Source: Moringa oleifera
Taxonomy: Eukaryota; Streptophyta; Magnoliopsida; Brassicales; Moringaceae
Direction: 5' to 3'
NCBI GenBank assembly: GCA_021397835.1
Contig: JAJFZO010000742.1
Coordinates: forward strand, 1,683,001 to 1,747,000
Length of the DNA: 64,000 bases
In this document: in pieces, positions 24,140-38,439 of the stretch
Position numbering within the stretch: position 1 is the stretch's first letter
How the letters are laid out: each line of letters starts with the position of its first letter
The notes under the pieces: model-generated
What the model was told of the DNA's origin: nothing
Databases searched by the model: none
Seen by the model: only the letters and a program-made list of their open reading frames with translations
Program-made: the position numbers and the translations under genes

Positions 24140-24660
24140 GGTAAATACAAAAAATAGCTTAAAAATTTTTATTCAAATTTTAATTTAGACGTCAAATTTT
24201 TAATTGATTTAATTTTATATCTAAAGTTTTAATTTAATTTAATTTTGACGTAGTCAAAAAATTTAAAAATTGAAATACTCAAATTAGAGATCTTATACAA
24301 TGAATTTTTATTTAAATTTTTTTACAAACGTAAAAAAAAAAAAATATTCAGGCTACAATCACAAAAAATTTCATAATTTTTTCAGCGCTTAAAATATTTT
24401 TTAAATTTTATAATATCAAAAATTTTAAAAATTTATAAAAAATAATTCTTGAATCGAAACTATTCAAATTTTAAAAAATAGATTGTAAAATCTATTTGAA
24501 TCATTATTGAGATATTTTAATAATAAAAATATTATTAATTTTTATAATTATTTAAATAAAAATATAAATTAAAATTTTAAATATAAAATTGAATTGAGTG
24601 AAATTTTAATGTCAAAATTAAAATTCCAATAACGTTCAAAAAATTTTAATATTCACTATA
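24140..24660 (+). mobile_element. Fold-back MITE, family A (diverged copy)
   Basis: Shares the family's central signature: ..AGATCTTATACAATGAATTT.., then ATATTCAGGCTACAATCACA and a poly-A/T stretch. The end half is partly the inverted complement of the start (TCAAATTTTAATTTAGACGT against TAAAATTTTAATGTCAAAATT). Confidence 0.6.
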
Positions 24661-27585
24661 AAATTTTGTAATAATTATCATTCAATTACATTCAAGTGAG
24701 TCTCTTATAAGTACAAGTTGGCTTCAATCTCAAGCCGTAAATAAAATATGAAAACTTGTTATAAAGGTATTGATGGAGACACTCTGTAATTCAAATAACA
24801 AGAGAATGGATTGCAAACCTAATTATGTCTTGTCTTTATTTTATTCCTTTAAATCTAAAAATAATAATTAACTATGAATAAAAATCTTGAACTTTGTAAA
24901 TATTGCTGTTTTGTGTTTACTATCACTTGATCTATTTAATTTGATCGTGCTTAGATTTTACATAATATGTTTTGATTCAGCCGATAGTGTTACTTTTGTA
25001 CCATTTTTCATCTCAACTAAACAGGCCGACACATTTCTACCTCTCATATTTCTCAATCTTATGGGAAAAATTACGATATTAAAGTTAGTATGTCACTTAA
25101 AGATGGCGTGCTTAGCATAGACAAACAAAGCAAGGCAAAGGAAAGCCGGTTTCTCCGTTGCAAGTTGATGGATAGCATCATACGGCATATAAGGAGGGCG
25201 GCCGGCACGCATTGTCACGACTGAGATGGCTGACAACAAACAAACCAATCACCCACAACATAAAAGCCAAACCATACTATATGTGCTACTTCTAGTGTTT
25301 TTGTGGACCCTTTTCAAGTGACAATAACTTGACAGTCCTTCCCACTACTACCACTTCATATTGATTCAAGCCTTTATTGTATGCAATGAGATTAGGAAAT
25401 GGTCTGATTTCTTGTGGGACAAGAGCTCCTTTCCATGAATTCTAACTCATGAAACCCTATAAAGAGCTAAGAGCCAAATGGGAGATATATCAAATCCCAA
25501 CCCATCATTATGCATCGTCCATTTATATCTTTTCTTGGGTATGTGCCTTTTTCATGGCTTTTTAATGCAAGAGCTCTTTGAATTTACTGTCAATTTTAAC
25601 CCCGAACCCATACATAAAAAGACTAAAATACCCTCGTAAGAAAAGGATTAACATTTGGGATATCCGAATGAAATTTGGAAATGGGCATGGCATATTAAGA
25701 AGATATTGTTCTAGTTGAGAGACTCAATAAGACAACTATAGTTGAAGAATAATTTTTAGGGTTTTTTTCATTTGTGGTGAATAGTAAAAGATAAGGTGAC
25801 AGTGTGATATGATCATTTCAAGAAAGTGGAAAGAAACTTTGGCCACATTGGATGAAAGTCACCTGTGAAAAGTTTGTGGGATCATTCTTAAAAGTTACTT
25901 TTTTTTTCTTTTTTATAATGAAATATTCAATTCACATATTTCATAGTAATTATGATATTATGCAATAGTTTTTAAAAAAAAAATAATTTAATAAAATAAA
26001 TAAATAAATAATTTGTTTTTGAGTTGTTGACAATTTTTAAACAAACATGTAATATGAAAATTCACAATTTTATGTGTTACTTAATAATATGATTGAGAGA
26101 TTAATTTTTATATTATATGTGAAAACTTTAATCACATAAAGTCAAAAGAAAAAGTATATAATTACTATTTATGTTAAAAAGCTTAGAAACATAAAATAAG
26201 TGAAAGGATTCGAGGGTTATATTTATACTTGGAAAGATTCCGCAATCGGCTTGATTTGCTTTGACATAGAATTCAACTAGTGGAAAACCAATCACAATTT
26301 GAAGATACCACTTATAAGGCATCAAAGATTCCAATTTATTTTTTAAAAAATGAAAGAAATTGAGATTCTTATGATAAATTAAGCATAAATTTTAAAGCTT
26401 ATTGACAAATCATGACTAATCATATCATAAACATAAAACCTTTTTCTTGGGAAACTAAAGCTTTGATAAGATAGAAAGTGAGACAAAAGAAGAAAAACTT
26501 TTTTACCCACAAAAGATAAGGATACCAAAAATGTTGTATGCATTAACATTCTACAAAATTATTTCATTTATCATATGCCAAATAATGGGTATACTATTAG
26601 TTTATGTAGGGATAAGTTTTAAAATTAATTTTATATCACCTATTAATTTATCAAATTAAACATGTCCTAAATGGCCAAAACTTGATATGTAAATTTTAAA
26701 ATTAACAAAGTCGAATTACCAATCAACTAAAAGGATGCCATTTAAATTATATGAATTAAATAAATGTTCTTATTGTTTCCTAAGAAGAAAAAATCAAATT
26801 TAGGCTTTGTTTGATGGGAAAAAAATGAAAGGATTAACATTTCAAAAAACTGAAATTGATAAAAAATATGTCTTAAAAGGAAAGAACAAATAATTTTCTC
26901 AACCTTTTTCTTTTCATTTTCTTTTTATACCAAACACGAAACACAACTATTTTCTACCCTCTTTTTTTTTCTTTTCAATTTTTTTAAAACAACCTTAATA
27001 TCAAAAAGATTATAATATACATATATATGTATATATATTCATTGTATCATAAAATATTTAATCAACCTACATGAAAATTAATTGGTAAGTATGGTAAGGA
27101 ATAAATCATGAAAAAAGAAAATTGTAATAGTATAGAAGATTGGGTAATTAGTTGTAAAGATTAAGAATGTATGGAAATTTGGAAGGGAAAGTTGACCAAA
27201 TTGCTAGAGAGAAATAGTGATGTGGGTATTGACATGAGGGACCCAAATGCCTCCATTGTCCAACAAGAGTATCAATGAGACAAAAATACTGTCTGAGAGG
27301 TGGGGCTTGAGTCATGCACCCGACAAAGAGGATTCAATTTAGGATAGACCCAACAAGAACAGCTTCCCCCATTATCATTTGTCCTCACACTTATTTTGTC
27401 TATTTACTTCCTCTAATTAAACTTACGTATACAAACCTAACTACCTCATGCCCCCTTTCCCTTCCCCTTTCCATCTCTATTTTCGTTCTTATTAATTTAT
27501 TATAATTCTCTTCCATCCATTAAGTGTGTAATAGGAAAGAAAAGCACTTTCTTAATAACCAAGTTATTGGTTTACTACAAAAGTA
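24661..27585. other. Intergenic DNA, nothing recognised
   Basis: 25120-25270 is GC-richer (GGAGGGCGGCCGGCACGC) without a convincing frame. 27005-27040 has a short (TA)n palindrome. No gene could be supported. Confidence 0.5.
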
Positions 27586-27589
27586 GGAT

Positions 27590-28150
27590 TACTACTTTTA
27601 TTTTTAAAATATATAAAATATAAAGTGAATATTATTTAAAATTTTAACTTTTATTTTTTAAAATTAAATTTAAAATTTTAAAATAAATTTAATAAAAATT
27701 TATTAATTTAAATAAAATTAAATTTTATCCAAAAAATTAAAAATTCAAGATATTCACATTAAAAATTTTTTACAATAAATTTTTACTTAAAATTTTTTAT
27801 AAATACAAAAAAAAAAATACTTCAAGTACCATCACAAAAAAATTCAAAAATTTTTTAATATTAAAAATATATTTTTAAAAAATTTATATATAAAAAATTT
27901 TAAAAATTCATAAAAAATAACCCATTAATTTAAAATTATTTAAATTTAAAAAATATAATCAAAATAAAATTTAAAATGTATTTCAATAAATTTTTAAAAT
28001 ATTTTAATAAAAAATTATTAATTTTTTATAATTATTTTTATTAAAAATAAATTTCAATAAAATTAATAAATAATAACTTATTTTAAAAATTAAAATTTGA
28101 GAAAAAAACGTAAAACTCAAAGTTTAAAAATTGATAAAATTAAAATCATG
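27590..28150 (+). mobile_element. Fold-back MITE, family A (diverged copy)
   Basis: Carries the family signature AATAAATTTTTACTTAAAAT followed by ATACTTCAAGTACCATCACA and AAAAATTCAAAAATTTTTTA. It begins and ends in AT-rich inverted sequence. More diverged than the copies at 54.6-58.7 kb. Confidence 0.6.
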
Positions 28151-29262
28151 ATTAAAGAAAATCAGATGCAAGATAGATACCCAAATGTAATGACCGGGTT
28201 CTGAAGTTTTGCCCCTTGAAAGCGTATAGGGGAAACGTGGCTCGTGGCTTTGCCCCTACATTGAGTAGAGGTTGAAGGTCCGTACCAATATTGACGATAT
28301 TCATATCCTGAAATTTTGCGAGGTGTCTAACCCTTTAGCCTACCTTATCAGTACTCTTCCCACTTTCAGTCGCCTCTTCAGGGAGCCATTTCTGGTTCCC
28401 TCCATTGTCATGTCATGTCGTTTTCTCAGTTTATATATATATATATAGATCGTCAATCACAACCCATAAATACTCAAATTATCAAAAACCTTCTCTTATT
28501 CTTATCTAATTTCTTCATATATATATATATATATATATAGACCCTTTGTATTTGAGCAGAAACCCAGTTAGACAATTCAAAATCAGTAAAAAAAAAAAAA
28601 TCAAAAAAATGATGACAAAGTGACTGAGCAATAACCTGCAGTTGAAGAATTGGGCATAGAATGATAACACCATTGAAGAAGAAAACAGTTTGATACCCAA
28701 ATGTTTCCTCTCTCTCTCTCTCTCTCTCTCTCTTTGTCCATAACTTTGATAATTCACACATACATATCCCCCAATGATAGGCAGTAGTTATCCCTTTTTC
28801 AAAGTGACATCATATCCTCATCCCTATTCTGCTTTTCTGATTGATTCTCATGTTTTCAGATCACTCAGTATCTATCCTCTTCTGCAAGGAACTATCAAAC
28901 AAATTGCCACCCAGAAAAAATCTGGAATACTTGGTGGGCACAGATAAAGATTAAAAAAAAAGAAAAAAACTCAATCACTTTTTTCCTGTAATCATCTTTC
29001 TTTCACTGAAGTCAAGCTTCCAACTTTACAGTACATGATGGATCACATGATTTTAATATCCAAAAGGTTGAGAGATCCTAAAGTCTACTAGCAAAGTAAA
29101 AGCACCCAACTGTATCTACAAGTTGCCACTTCTCTGCAGGATTGCAGAGTGTATTCTATTCTCTCTTTCTTTTTCTTTTATACCCAACTTTTATAAGTAT
29201 CCGTCAACCACAGAAAAAGTTGAAGTCATTACCAATAAAACAAGTTAAGGAAAATAACAACT
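28151..29262. other. Downstream region of the CAT gene with microsatellites
   Basis: 28180-28440 is a less AT-rich patch (CCCCTTGAAAGCGTATAGGG and similar) with no recognisable frame. A (TA)n run lies at 28518-28540 and a (CT)n run at 28707-28733. The CAT stop codon begins the next feature, so 3' UTR sequence of that gene probably covers part of 29100-29262. Confidence 0.5.
28707..28733. repeat. (CT)n microsatellite
   Basis: Thirteen uninterrupted CT/TC dinucleotides. Confidence 0.95.
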
Positions 29263-32200
29263 TTACACCTTGAGACTTGGGTCTTCACTTTGTCCTGATT
29301 CTTTCAGAATTTCACCATTCTTTTGACCGAAAAAGCCATCTCCTTCAGCATCAAAGCTAGCATGAACGCTGTATAAAATATAAACTAGCACCGCAAAAGC
29401 CGAAAAGAATCCAAACCGCACATAAGATGGCCCATCTAAAGACCCCAGCAAGAATATGTTCAAGAAGATTGATATGCATGGTATCCATGGCATGAAAGGG
29501 ACACCCCAGAATTCGGGCTTTCTGGCTTGTGGCACCATGCAATGGAAAATTTGTATTATGGCGATTGCGACTGCAGTGCAAGCACCAAGCATGAAACCTT
29601 TGGGCTTGCCTTGCGGGGCAAAGTGCCATATAAGAGTGAAGACAGTGGAGGTGATGGAAAACAAGCACAGGAAAGATAATGTAGGCCATGGCTTTGTTGT
29701 ACCCACCACAACATATCGCCTGTAGATTACAGCATTGGCCACCATGTAAAAGACAAAGAGCGTGCCAATGGATACAAGGTTAAGGAGGACGTTTAAGTCG
29801 GTGAATAAGGCAATTGCGGCTGTAAAGATTCCTGAAAAGGAGAGAGCATACTTATGTAAGAAATTCAGCTCTAGAAAAATCTGTTTTAAGACTTTATCTC
29901 ACTCTGCAAATATGTCCACAAGCAGCACACGATATCAAGATGAGGCACAGTCATCATGTAAGATCATAAGAACATTAAGCATCACTTTCATCAGTTTAAC
30001 TACCTACTCATGAATCCAAATCCAATGGTTATTCATGATCTAAGGTCATTTTCAATCAACCAGCACCAATTAAATGAGCTTATCTTGCAAAACTAAACTC
30101 GTTGGAGCTACATAGACCACTTGAAACTACAATTATAGCCAAAGATTATCAAGACAAACATTAAAGGAGATGCAACCAGAGGGAGAGAAGCTTATGAAAT
30201 TAGCAGTCCATATCGCTTACCACATGCTGCTCCCACAATTCAAGTATTTTTCTTTCTTATAGTAAAACCGTGAATAAGAAAAAAGCTCACAGCATTTTCC
30301 TGCTTTCTATAGTATAAATATCCCTTAATCTCGAATGGGTTTATCTCAAAAAAACCATCACTACTCAAATAATCAATCTTGGCAACAATCTAAAGAATAC
30401 AAAACAAGAAAATCCTTTTCTACCGATTGATTTTGCTTGCGTGCTTGCACTGGATTTTAGCTCTACATACCCTAAAACACACAAAAGAAAAATGGAAAAT
30501 CCCCTTAACACGTCTAACCCTCTTAAGTCAAGAACCTAATATCGTTATCAACCCTCATAATTCGCCACAATTAGGGGGTGGGTGCCATCTCCAATCTTCC
30601 CAAGCAAGTGCCTTAAATCTGGTTTTGTCTTCTCATTTCTTCTTTATTCTATTTTTTGGCCTAATGGCATCAAAACGAAACTAGTGGGTGCACCAGACAT
30701 AACCACAGGCACGTGTCGCAGCACGTGGCACCTGAAGATCTAGAAAGAAACCATCCGTCCCCTGAATAGGAGATTGATTCACGTGTATGTGCCGTAACTT
30801 TCACTCGTAAATTTCATTAATTTAAAAATTTTAATAAAATAATATAAAATTAAATAAATTTAATTCAAGTTGTAAATTTAAAAAATGTTAAAAAGAAACT
30901 TGGTGTTTTATATGAGTACAAAAAAGGGAAGGAAATACGGCTCCTGAAGACAGAAACGGTTCGCGTGGGTCCCACATTCCCCATTGGCCTAAACGCCGAA
31001 CAGAAGTACATTAAACGACTCAAAGAATCAGCTGAAGAGTTAACATTCAATTAAAAAAAATTAATATAATTTATTGACATTGATAAATGCTAATATGACA
31101 GAAATATATTATTATTACTATTATTATAATAATGAGAGACGAAAATAGTACCAAGAAAAGCGGAGGCGTTGACGGGCGTAGATGTTTTTGGGTGGACCCT
31201 AGCGAACCAAGGGGGGACCACGCTGGACCGTCCGATCACGCACATGTAGCGAGCCTGGCCCAGCATCGCCACCAACAGCGACGTCAGGATCCCGAAGCTG
31301 GCCCCCACCCCTATCACGTTCGACACCCATCCCCAGCCGTCCGATTTCCCTCTGAACGCCGCCGAGAACGGCGCCTCTGCATCGATCTGCGTGCACATCA
31401 CCACCACCACATCAAAACCGGATCATTAAACTAAAACCACGGAAAGGAAATGAGGGTAGTTTGGTCATTTAATGGCGACCGCATCACACAAGGGATTACA
31501 CGTGAAAATGAAAGGAAGAGAAAATAACATGAAACCGGAAATTTACCAAATCGTAAGGGAGGAGCTTGGACATGGAAGCGGCCATGAGGCAGTAAAGAAC
31601 GGTGACGATGATGACGGAGCCCGAGACGCCGATAGGGATGTCCTTGACCGGGTCGCGAACTTCCTCAGCCATGGTGGAAACGGCGTCGTATCCGATATAG
31701 CTCAAGTACACCATGGCTGCACCATAGAAAACCCCTGAAGCTCCATAGGGGAAGAAACCAGACGGGTTTTGTGGGTTCGCGGGTTCGGTGAAATTCTTCC
31801 AGTCCCCCCTCCAAAATCCCATCAGTATCACAAACGCTATGAACAGAATGTGCAATGCTGTCAATATCATGTTCACCACCGAGCTCTCTCTGGTACTGAG
31901 AAACGAAAAGGCAGTGAAAAGAAATTGGTGTTACAGCAACTCGTTGAAAAATAAAATGGGTCACTGTTGACAACAATGAAAGTGATTTATGTGTGGTTAT
32001 GTTACTAACATTTGGAGGGGCTTTATGGGAGTACCTATAGCAAATGATGACGGTAACTGCCAATACTACGAGTACAGCGACTACATCGATTTCGTCGAAG
32101 CCCTTGGGTAGTCCCTGGACAGTGATCCTCCACTTAGTTGTGGACACTCCTATGGCAGTCCCCAAGTAAGCAGTGAAGCCTCTCGCAACCGCTGCGTTCG

Positions 32201-32729
32201 ACATCACGTAGTCCATTATGAGGTTTGCTCCAGTCAGGAACGCCGCGAACTCCCCTGAAATCACAGAAACTCTGTTACAAAACGCAGTCAAATATGTTGT
32301 TAATAAGAAGAAAACGCATGTCGATTGGGGGTGATGATCAAACGAACCGAACGTGACGCGGAGATAGCTGAAAGCACCGCCAGCCACCGGCATATGGACG
32401 GCGAACTCTGTATAGCAGAAGGCAGAGAGGAGGGCGCATATGCCAGCAATGGCATAAGAGACAACGATGGATGGCCCTGCATAAATTCGGCTAGCACGAC
32501 CGGTGGTGACGAAGACGCCGGCACCGACCATCCCGCCGATGCCGAACCCAACCAGGTCGAACCACCTCAGGGTCCTCTGCATATTGGAACCAGACCGAGC
32601 ACGGACCCGGCTCATTTCCTCGTATGAGGTGGAGACAGAGCAGGCACGACGAGCCAGGCGAGAAGGGGTCTGAGCCAGGGCCCGAAAGTAAGAACCGAGG
32701 CTAGAGAAAGAGGAACCATGGGTCGCCAT
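29263..32729 (-). CDS. Cationic amino acid transporter, CAT6/CAT7 type (five exons)
   Basis: Exons on the minus strand: 32729-32348, 32254-32035, 31895-31547, 31386-31152, 29831-29263. Every intron is GT-AG and the phases join, giving 584 residues, close to the family's usual 560-600. The product is a polytopic plasma- or vacuolar-membrane transporter of the APC superfamily that moves cationic and some neutral amino acids. Visible landmarks: the polar N terminus with EEMSRVRARSGSNMQRTLRW, the TM1 substrate motif GFGIGGMVGAGVFVTTG (residues 61-77), AYLSYIGYDAVSTMAEE-like LSYIGYDAVSTMAEEVRDP in exon 3, the LGQARYMCVIGRSSVVP block in exon 4, and about 14 hydrophobic segments ending in a short acidic tail (SGQSEDPSLKV). 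The wording is closest to Arabidopsis CAT6/CAT7 as I remember them. Intron 4 is long (1320 bp). No break or lost residue seen. The start ATG is the first in the leader downstream of the TATA box. Confidence 0.93.
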
Positions 32730-32829
32730 ATTCTCTCTTCCTCTCTTCCCACAGAAAAAACTATAACAACAGAGCGATACGAGCGAGTCTGATTGGGTTT
32801 GTGGAGAGGGACTGATCCTAAGAGGGGAG

Positions 32830-32837
32830 ATTTATAG
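32830..32837 (-). promoter_or_regulatory. TATA box of the CAT gene
   Basis: On the minus strand CTATAAAT, about 100 bp upstream of the start codon, followed by a CT-rich leader (CTCCCCTCTTAGG..TCCCTCTCC). The spacing suits a transcription start near 32800. Confidence 0.6.
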
Positions 32838-34150
32838 GCAGAGTGGGACGTTAATGAGAGACTGACAGTGGAAGGTGAATAAAGGGCAGGGGCCACTTTT
32901 CTTGCAGGGGAGAGAGACGAGAAGAGGTTTCAGGATTTGGATAGAAGCACAGAGCAAGAAGATCACACTAACACAAAACATCAATGCACCCACTGACTTA
33001 CCATCCTCTGCCTCATACTGTTTTCTTTCAACTCAAATACCACTACCCTCATTTCCCCCTTTTTTCAAAAAAAAAATTCTTTTTTAATAATTGCGTCACA
33101 TTTTAATTCTTTCCCAAATTATTTTTTTTTCAAAACTGTATTCTTCATTAAAAATTAATTTTTTCATTAAAATTGCTTCCATAATTTGGTAAAACCAAAG
33201 GTGAACCTTGTCTGGACCCGGGTCCGGGTCGATTCGGATGTTGTTTCGTCCGTCAGGAGAGGGATTCTAAGCTTGCGGGGTGACACACGGGTGGATTCAG
33301 CACCCACATGGCCCTATCTTGCCATGAGACAAGAACCGTGTCGTTCCAATCTGACACGTAAGCAGAAGATTCTCAATTTTATTATAAATTTAGAAAGTAA
33401 TTTTTCAAAAAAAAACTGTTGAAATTTTACTGTTAAAAATTAACTGGAGTGACTTTGTGGAGAAGTAACTGATGGGTCTTGGATCCTTCAGTTGACAGTC
33501 AACAGGTAACGGAAAAGACTGAAGCGGCAAAGTCAAACTGGCATTTATGTTTGAGCAAGGAAACGGCGTTAGTGGGAGGAAAAGAAGGTAAAAAAGTCAA
33601 AAGTATTTAAATAGAGGTTACACGTGCCGACGGAGGTAGCACGTGGGAAAAAGTGTAAGGAAGGGAAAAGGTGATAAAACTGATGATCACGGATTTGGTG
33701 CAGCAGATGAGAGACGGAGACGAGAAAGGGCGCGTGAGCTCGTGACCCTCCTAATTAAGGGACGCTGCTGCTGATGTCACCACCAACGTTTCAACCCAAC
33801 CGCATTAATATTACTATTTACTGAATTAAAAAATAGAGAAAAAATAGAAATAAAAAAATAAAATAACAAATTTATTATTTAAGGAAATAGTAGAAACCAA
33901 AAAAGTTAATTCTATCTTTTTTATAAAAAAATTGAAATTAATTTAATTTGGTGCTTTAATAATTTAAATTTATACATATAATTTTTAAGCAAAATAATTA
34001 TTTGACTAGAAACTGACTGTTTTATCCAAACAGAACAAAATGAAGAGCAGAAGTTTCTTTCTCTCTCTGTATCTTTTTTTGCTGTTTCTGGCAGTAGGGA
34101 AAGAGATGAGAAAGGTGTAGGGTGTAGGGTGCAGTTAAGCTACATGGTAA
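32838..34150. promoter_or_regulatory. CAT upstream region, with a GC-richer island carrying ACGTG and W-box cores
   Basis: 33180-33360 and 33480-33790 are GC-richer than the surrounding intergenic DNA. Near 33495-33545 are TTGACAGTCAAC and AAAGTCAAAC (W-box TTGAC cores in both orientations). At 33620-33650 are TTACACGTGCC and TAGCACGTGGG (two CACGTG G-boxes). A TATTTAAATAG lies at 33604-33614. No gene in plus orientation follows, so these are most simply distal elements of the CAT gene. This is motif spotting only. Confidence 0.4.
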
Positions 34151-37100
34151 GACTAATCTTATCAATTGAAGCACATTCAAGATCTGTTCATCATTATTTT
34201 AACAAGGAAGAGGGCCCACTTAAATGGCCCTAATGGGTTCCACAATATCATTCCTGCTATACTTCTAAGATTTAGATTATCTGACTTGTGTGAGTTATTT
34301 TTTTTTTATAAAATGATATACATAATAATTTAATATAATTAATCATTAATTTTTTTATTAATATAATAAATTATTAAATATTTTTATTTTATATTTAAAA
34401 TTCAACACATGTCAAATTAATAGAAAATTTTTATTCATATTTTAAATGTTGTTCTTCAATCCTCCCTTTCTTTTGAAATTTCAATTTTTAATTTTTTTTT
34501 TCTTTTTCAGTTTTTTTAATCTCCAATTCAATTTTTTTAATTTTAAAATTGTGAAAGATTTGTTATACAAACATTTCTAACGCAAACATAATTTTTTTTA
34601 TTGTAATATCAGCAATTTAGTTATTGAAATTTTAAATTAATTTTTCTTTATTAATGGTACAACAGCAATCTTTTTGAGAAACATAGCTTTTTGTTTCTGT
34701 AAGTTTGGGAAGATGTTATTCCTTATCCCATATAAATTCTATGTTAGTGTTATCCGCATAATGGAATATCCAAAAGCAACTCAATATGATAATTATAAAT
34801 TCTAATTTTTTAATTAAGCATAAAAATGTGTATGCAATTAAATCCTTAATTAAGATTTTCATATAAAGAGATTTTATAAGATCTTGCTATATATATTGCA
34901 CCCATGTTCCCAAGCCATTTATTAATGTGAAAGAAAAAAGTAATCAACTTTATGTAATATAAAATCTATGTAAATTTGATAATATATAGTCCGAGCTTCT
35001 ACCTTTCATAATTTTTAAGAATTATTTTATTATAACATGTAAACTTTTAATTTTTTACACATTTATTAAAAATCAAAAAAATATGTTAAGATATTTAAAA
35101 AGATGAATAATATTTGTAATATTTAAATCTTAATTTCACATGTTAATAAAAGTATTAAAAATTATACAATTTTTTATAAAAATATAATAATATCTATAAT
35201 ATAACGTAAATTAATCTACTGATCGATATTAAATAGATAAAAAAATAAAAACTGATTGTAATACTTATATTATTTTAGCGAGGAAATGGGTAGGTGCAAG
35301 AGCATCTAGCCGAAAAGGGAAATAAAGCAAGATTTATACGATAATTATAGTCCAAAAAATTTGTTACCGATTCTCTCGTCATGTATCACCAAAAGCTACA
35401 TTTGCTATTATAGTATTAAACATCACATGGTCTCCGTCACTCCATTACTAGCTTTGCATTTCCCCTAAATCCAACCTAAATATTCCGATTAAGATTTCCT
35501 TTAATTTCTTTTTGACCATTCTTTCCCTCTAGAGCCCTAACTTAGTCAATATCACAACTCATGCTTTTATGTCTTAATTAATAATTACCATTTAATATTA
35601 ACAAAAATGTGTTGAACTATCTCAATAGTCATCGGTCGGTCCGTCAATGCCCTTTACCTACATACTATATTGTTTGTAAAACGTATCGATAAAATTGAAC
35701 GGATAGGGAATGTAACAAGTGTCCCTAACATGGGTTTAATTAGGCTATTAAATCTAATCTAAGTATGCATTAAAGCGAGATTATGGTCGGGTCAACTAGA
35801 GGAAAAAAATGGGTAGTGTAGATTTAGCTTGGTAAGTAACAATGTGTATGTATTTGTTAATTATCTAATTAATTAATTAATTGATGAGTAAGGTCACACG
35901 TAATGTTTGGTAAGAAAGAATGATTAGATTACAAAATCTATGACCAATGTTTTGTCTCTAATTAGTCAAAATATATTTAGTTACATTTTGGAAAGTTAAG
36001 CTGCTTTCTTGAGAGTTCTTTCTATCTGTTTGGATTTGACTCACAGAATATGCAGAATCCATACCTCTCTTTATTCAGCTAAAATTGGGTTATTAAAATT
36101 ATTGATTTTTCAACATATACAAAAGATATATATATATATTGGATAAGAATTTTTTTTAGCTTTTGATGAGCTCAGCCACTAAGTTTTTTTTTTTTTTTGG
36201 TGATCTCACTTACTAAATTCAAGGTCAATTTTGGTATTTTTGACATTTCAGATTAAAAAAATGTTATTTTTTATTTAAAATTGTAATAATATGCAAAAAA
36301 AAAATTGCACAGTAACAAAAATAATACTATCAAGTTAGTCACTTGATTCAATCTATCTCAGTGCTGATTTTGACGAATTTTAGATAGTATTTCAAATTCA
36401 ATGATGTAGTACAAAATTAAAATGATAAATCAAAATTTTTGTTAAAAAATAAATTAAAAATTAGAAAAAAAAAAAGAAAAAATTCCACATGAAAGATTGT
36501 TTAAGTAAGATATACATAATTATTTTCGTTGCACTAAAGTTGTATTAGTTGGATCATCAATCTCTTGATTTGACAAATCACTTTAATTCAATTCTACTTT
36601 GAATTGCAATCCGTATAGGAGAAAGATCGTCGGTCTAGAGATCTCTCTTTCTAGTTGGTGTTGATTGGAATTTGAGTATTAATGTATGCTATTTTGTTAT
36701 CTTGTTCGAGTTATATCAAATGTCTAAAGTGTCGGTCCACCGTGGCATAACCTTGACATCCGACTCTCATATCAAATATATGCATATATTTATGCATTTA
36801 TAAAACATATAATTAAATTATTGTTCATTTTAAAATTAATCATCATTATTATTTGATGAATATATATAGAATAAAACATTAGTAAGATTGTGAAATTGAA
36901 ATAATTTTGTGGAATTAAAAGGGAAAAAAAGAAGAAGAAAAGGGCTTGTAGTGCTTGGTCCAAATAACAGGTATTCATAGTTGGAGCCCAAGAAAGAAGG
37001 GAGCAATAGAAATTGGGCTGAGCAGGCAGATCGACTAATCCCAACACCATCTTTAATTAAAATGTTGGGTAAGGGTCCCTTGGCCATCCACCCAATTGAT

Positions 37101-38430
37101 ACAAATTGATCTGCCAAGCTCAAATAGATTCAAATTCCAATTTGCTTTGAATTCAAGGCCTCTCTCTCTTATATTTTATTTCATAATTGATAATTCATAT
37201 ATTTACTTTTTATTTTGTTTTTCTTGATTGTATAGTTCAATTTGTGATGTTTTCCTAATTGATGGAAAATCTATGAACTCATTAATTTATCAAAGGGATG
37301 TTAAAATCAATACAATCGCCAACATTTGTGTTGATGATTTCCTAAATTTCAAAAGAAAAAAATGTTTTTTGAAAATTAAAAAATTGCTTTTCTTCTAGAA
37401 AATACATGAATTTTATGAAAAATTCAAATCAAAATCTATAGTTCAAAGATCCTTCATTTAAATATTCTCAATTTCTAAAATTTTTGACCATATCTAATTT
37501 AACTAATTTTAATCAACAAATGTTTGTTTAGAGATTTTTTGAAGTTGAGAATAAAACTTAGAAGAGAGAGTATTTTTTGGATTTTTAAATGAAATTTACT
37601 TTATTCAAAATTATATAAATAATTTTAAATTTAGCAATAATTTTTATTTAAAATTGTTTGACTTCTAAATCAATAATATTATAAATTTATTTTCATATTT
37701 TAAAATTTTATGTATGGCTATATTAATTATTAAGTTTATAAATTTGAAATTCAAATTTATCAATTTTTATGGATATGATTTTAGAGATTTAGTGATAAAT
37801 TTAATCTTGAAGAACATTTTTTAAGTTTAAAATTGAGGCTTAACAATATTGATATTAATATCTTTATTATAAATTTAATTTTTTATAACATTAATATAAA
37901 ACATTTTGAATTTCAAGTGGATTATGTTTATATCTTGATTATTGAATTTATTGATAAGTTTATCATTGTAAATTTTGATTAAAATAAATACTTAATTAAA
38001 TACTTTTAGTTTTGTTTTTATTTTATTTTCATACTATGCTTGTTTTTTGTTTATTTTTTTCATGTTTTCTTTTTAAAATATCTCTTCAAATTTTAAAAAA
38101 TTTATAAATATTTGATACTATCTTGTGGGTAAATGAATAATTTAAAAGTAATAAAAAAATAAAAGTAATAATACTTTGAATGCTTACTGCTTTTAATTTC
38201 TTTTTATAAAAACAAAAAAATAAAAAAAATAAAAGTAGATTCATTTAAATCTCTTAAAAAACCAATTTTTTATAACTTAATAAATTAATATATTATTTTC
38301 AAGTGTTCATGGATGAGTAATTCTCAATCATCAGTTTCTTCAATAATATAATCTTTTGATTGATGAAATTTAACTTAACTTCTGATTTTGACTTTGACTA
38401 TTATGCCAACCAATGCCTTTCTATGAATGT
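34151..38430. other. AT-rich intergenic DNA, no gene supported
   Basis: Contains scattered less AT-rich patches (35280-35480, 36580-36780, 36940-37150). The patch at 36940-37120 has a short minus frame with no homology I recognise. Poly-T runs lie at 36185-36200. No transposon signature identified. Confidence 0.5.
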
Positions 38431-38439
38431 GAAAGCTCA

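Noticed and set aside
28474..28761. Two minus-strand frames near the (CT)n and (TA)n microsatellites
   Set aside because: Much of the product is Arg-Glu and Tyr-Ile repeats from microsatellites; no family recognised.
31132..32627. Plus-strand frames over the CAT gene
   Set aside because: Complement-strand shadows of GC-rich CAT exons; the minus strand carries the conserved transporter.
33480..33800. A second gene's promoter in plus orientation (TATTTAAATAG followed by G-boxes)
   Set aside because: No plus-strand gene follows within several kilobases; kept only as CAT upstream motifs.
36836..37123. Minus-strand frame (MSLADQFVSIGWMAKGP...)
   Set aside because: Normal-looking start, but the second half is translated AT-rich DNA and I recognise no family; without transcript support it is not called.
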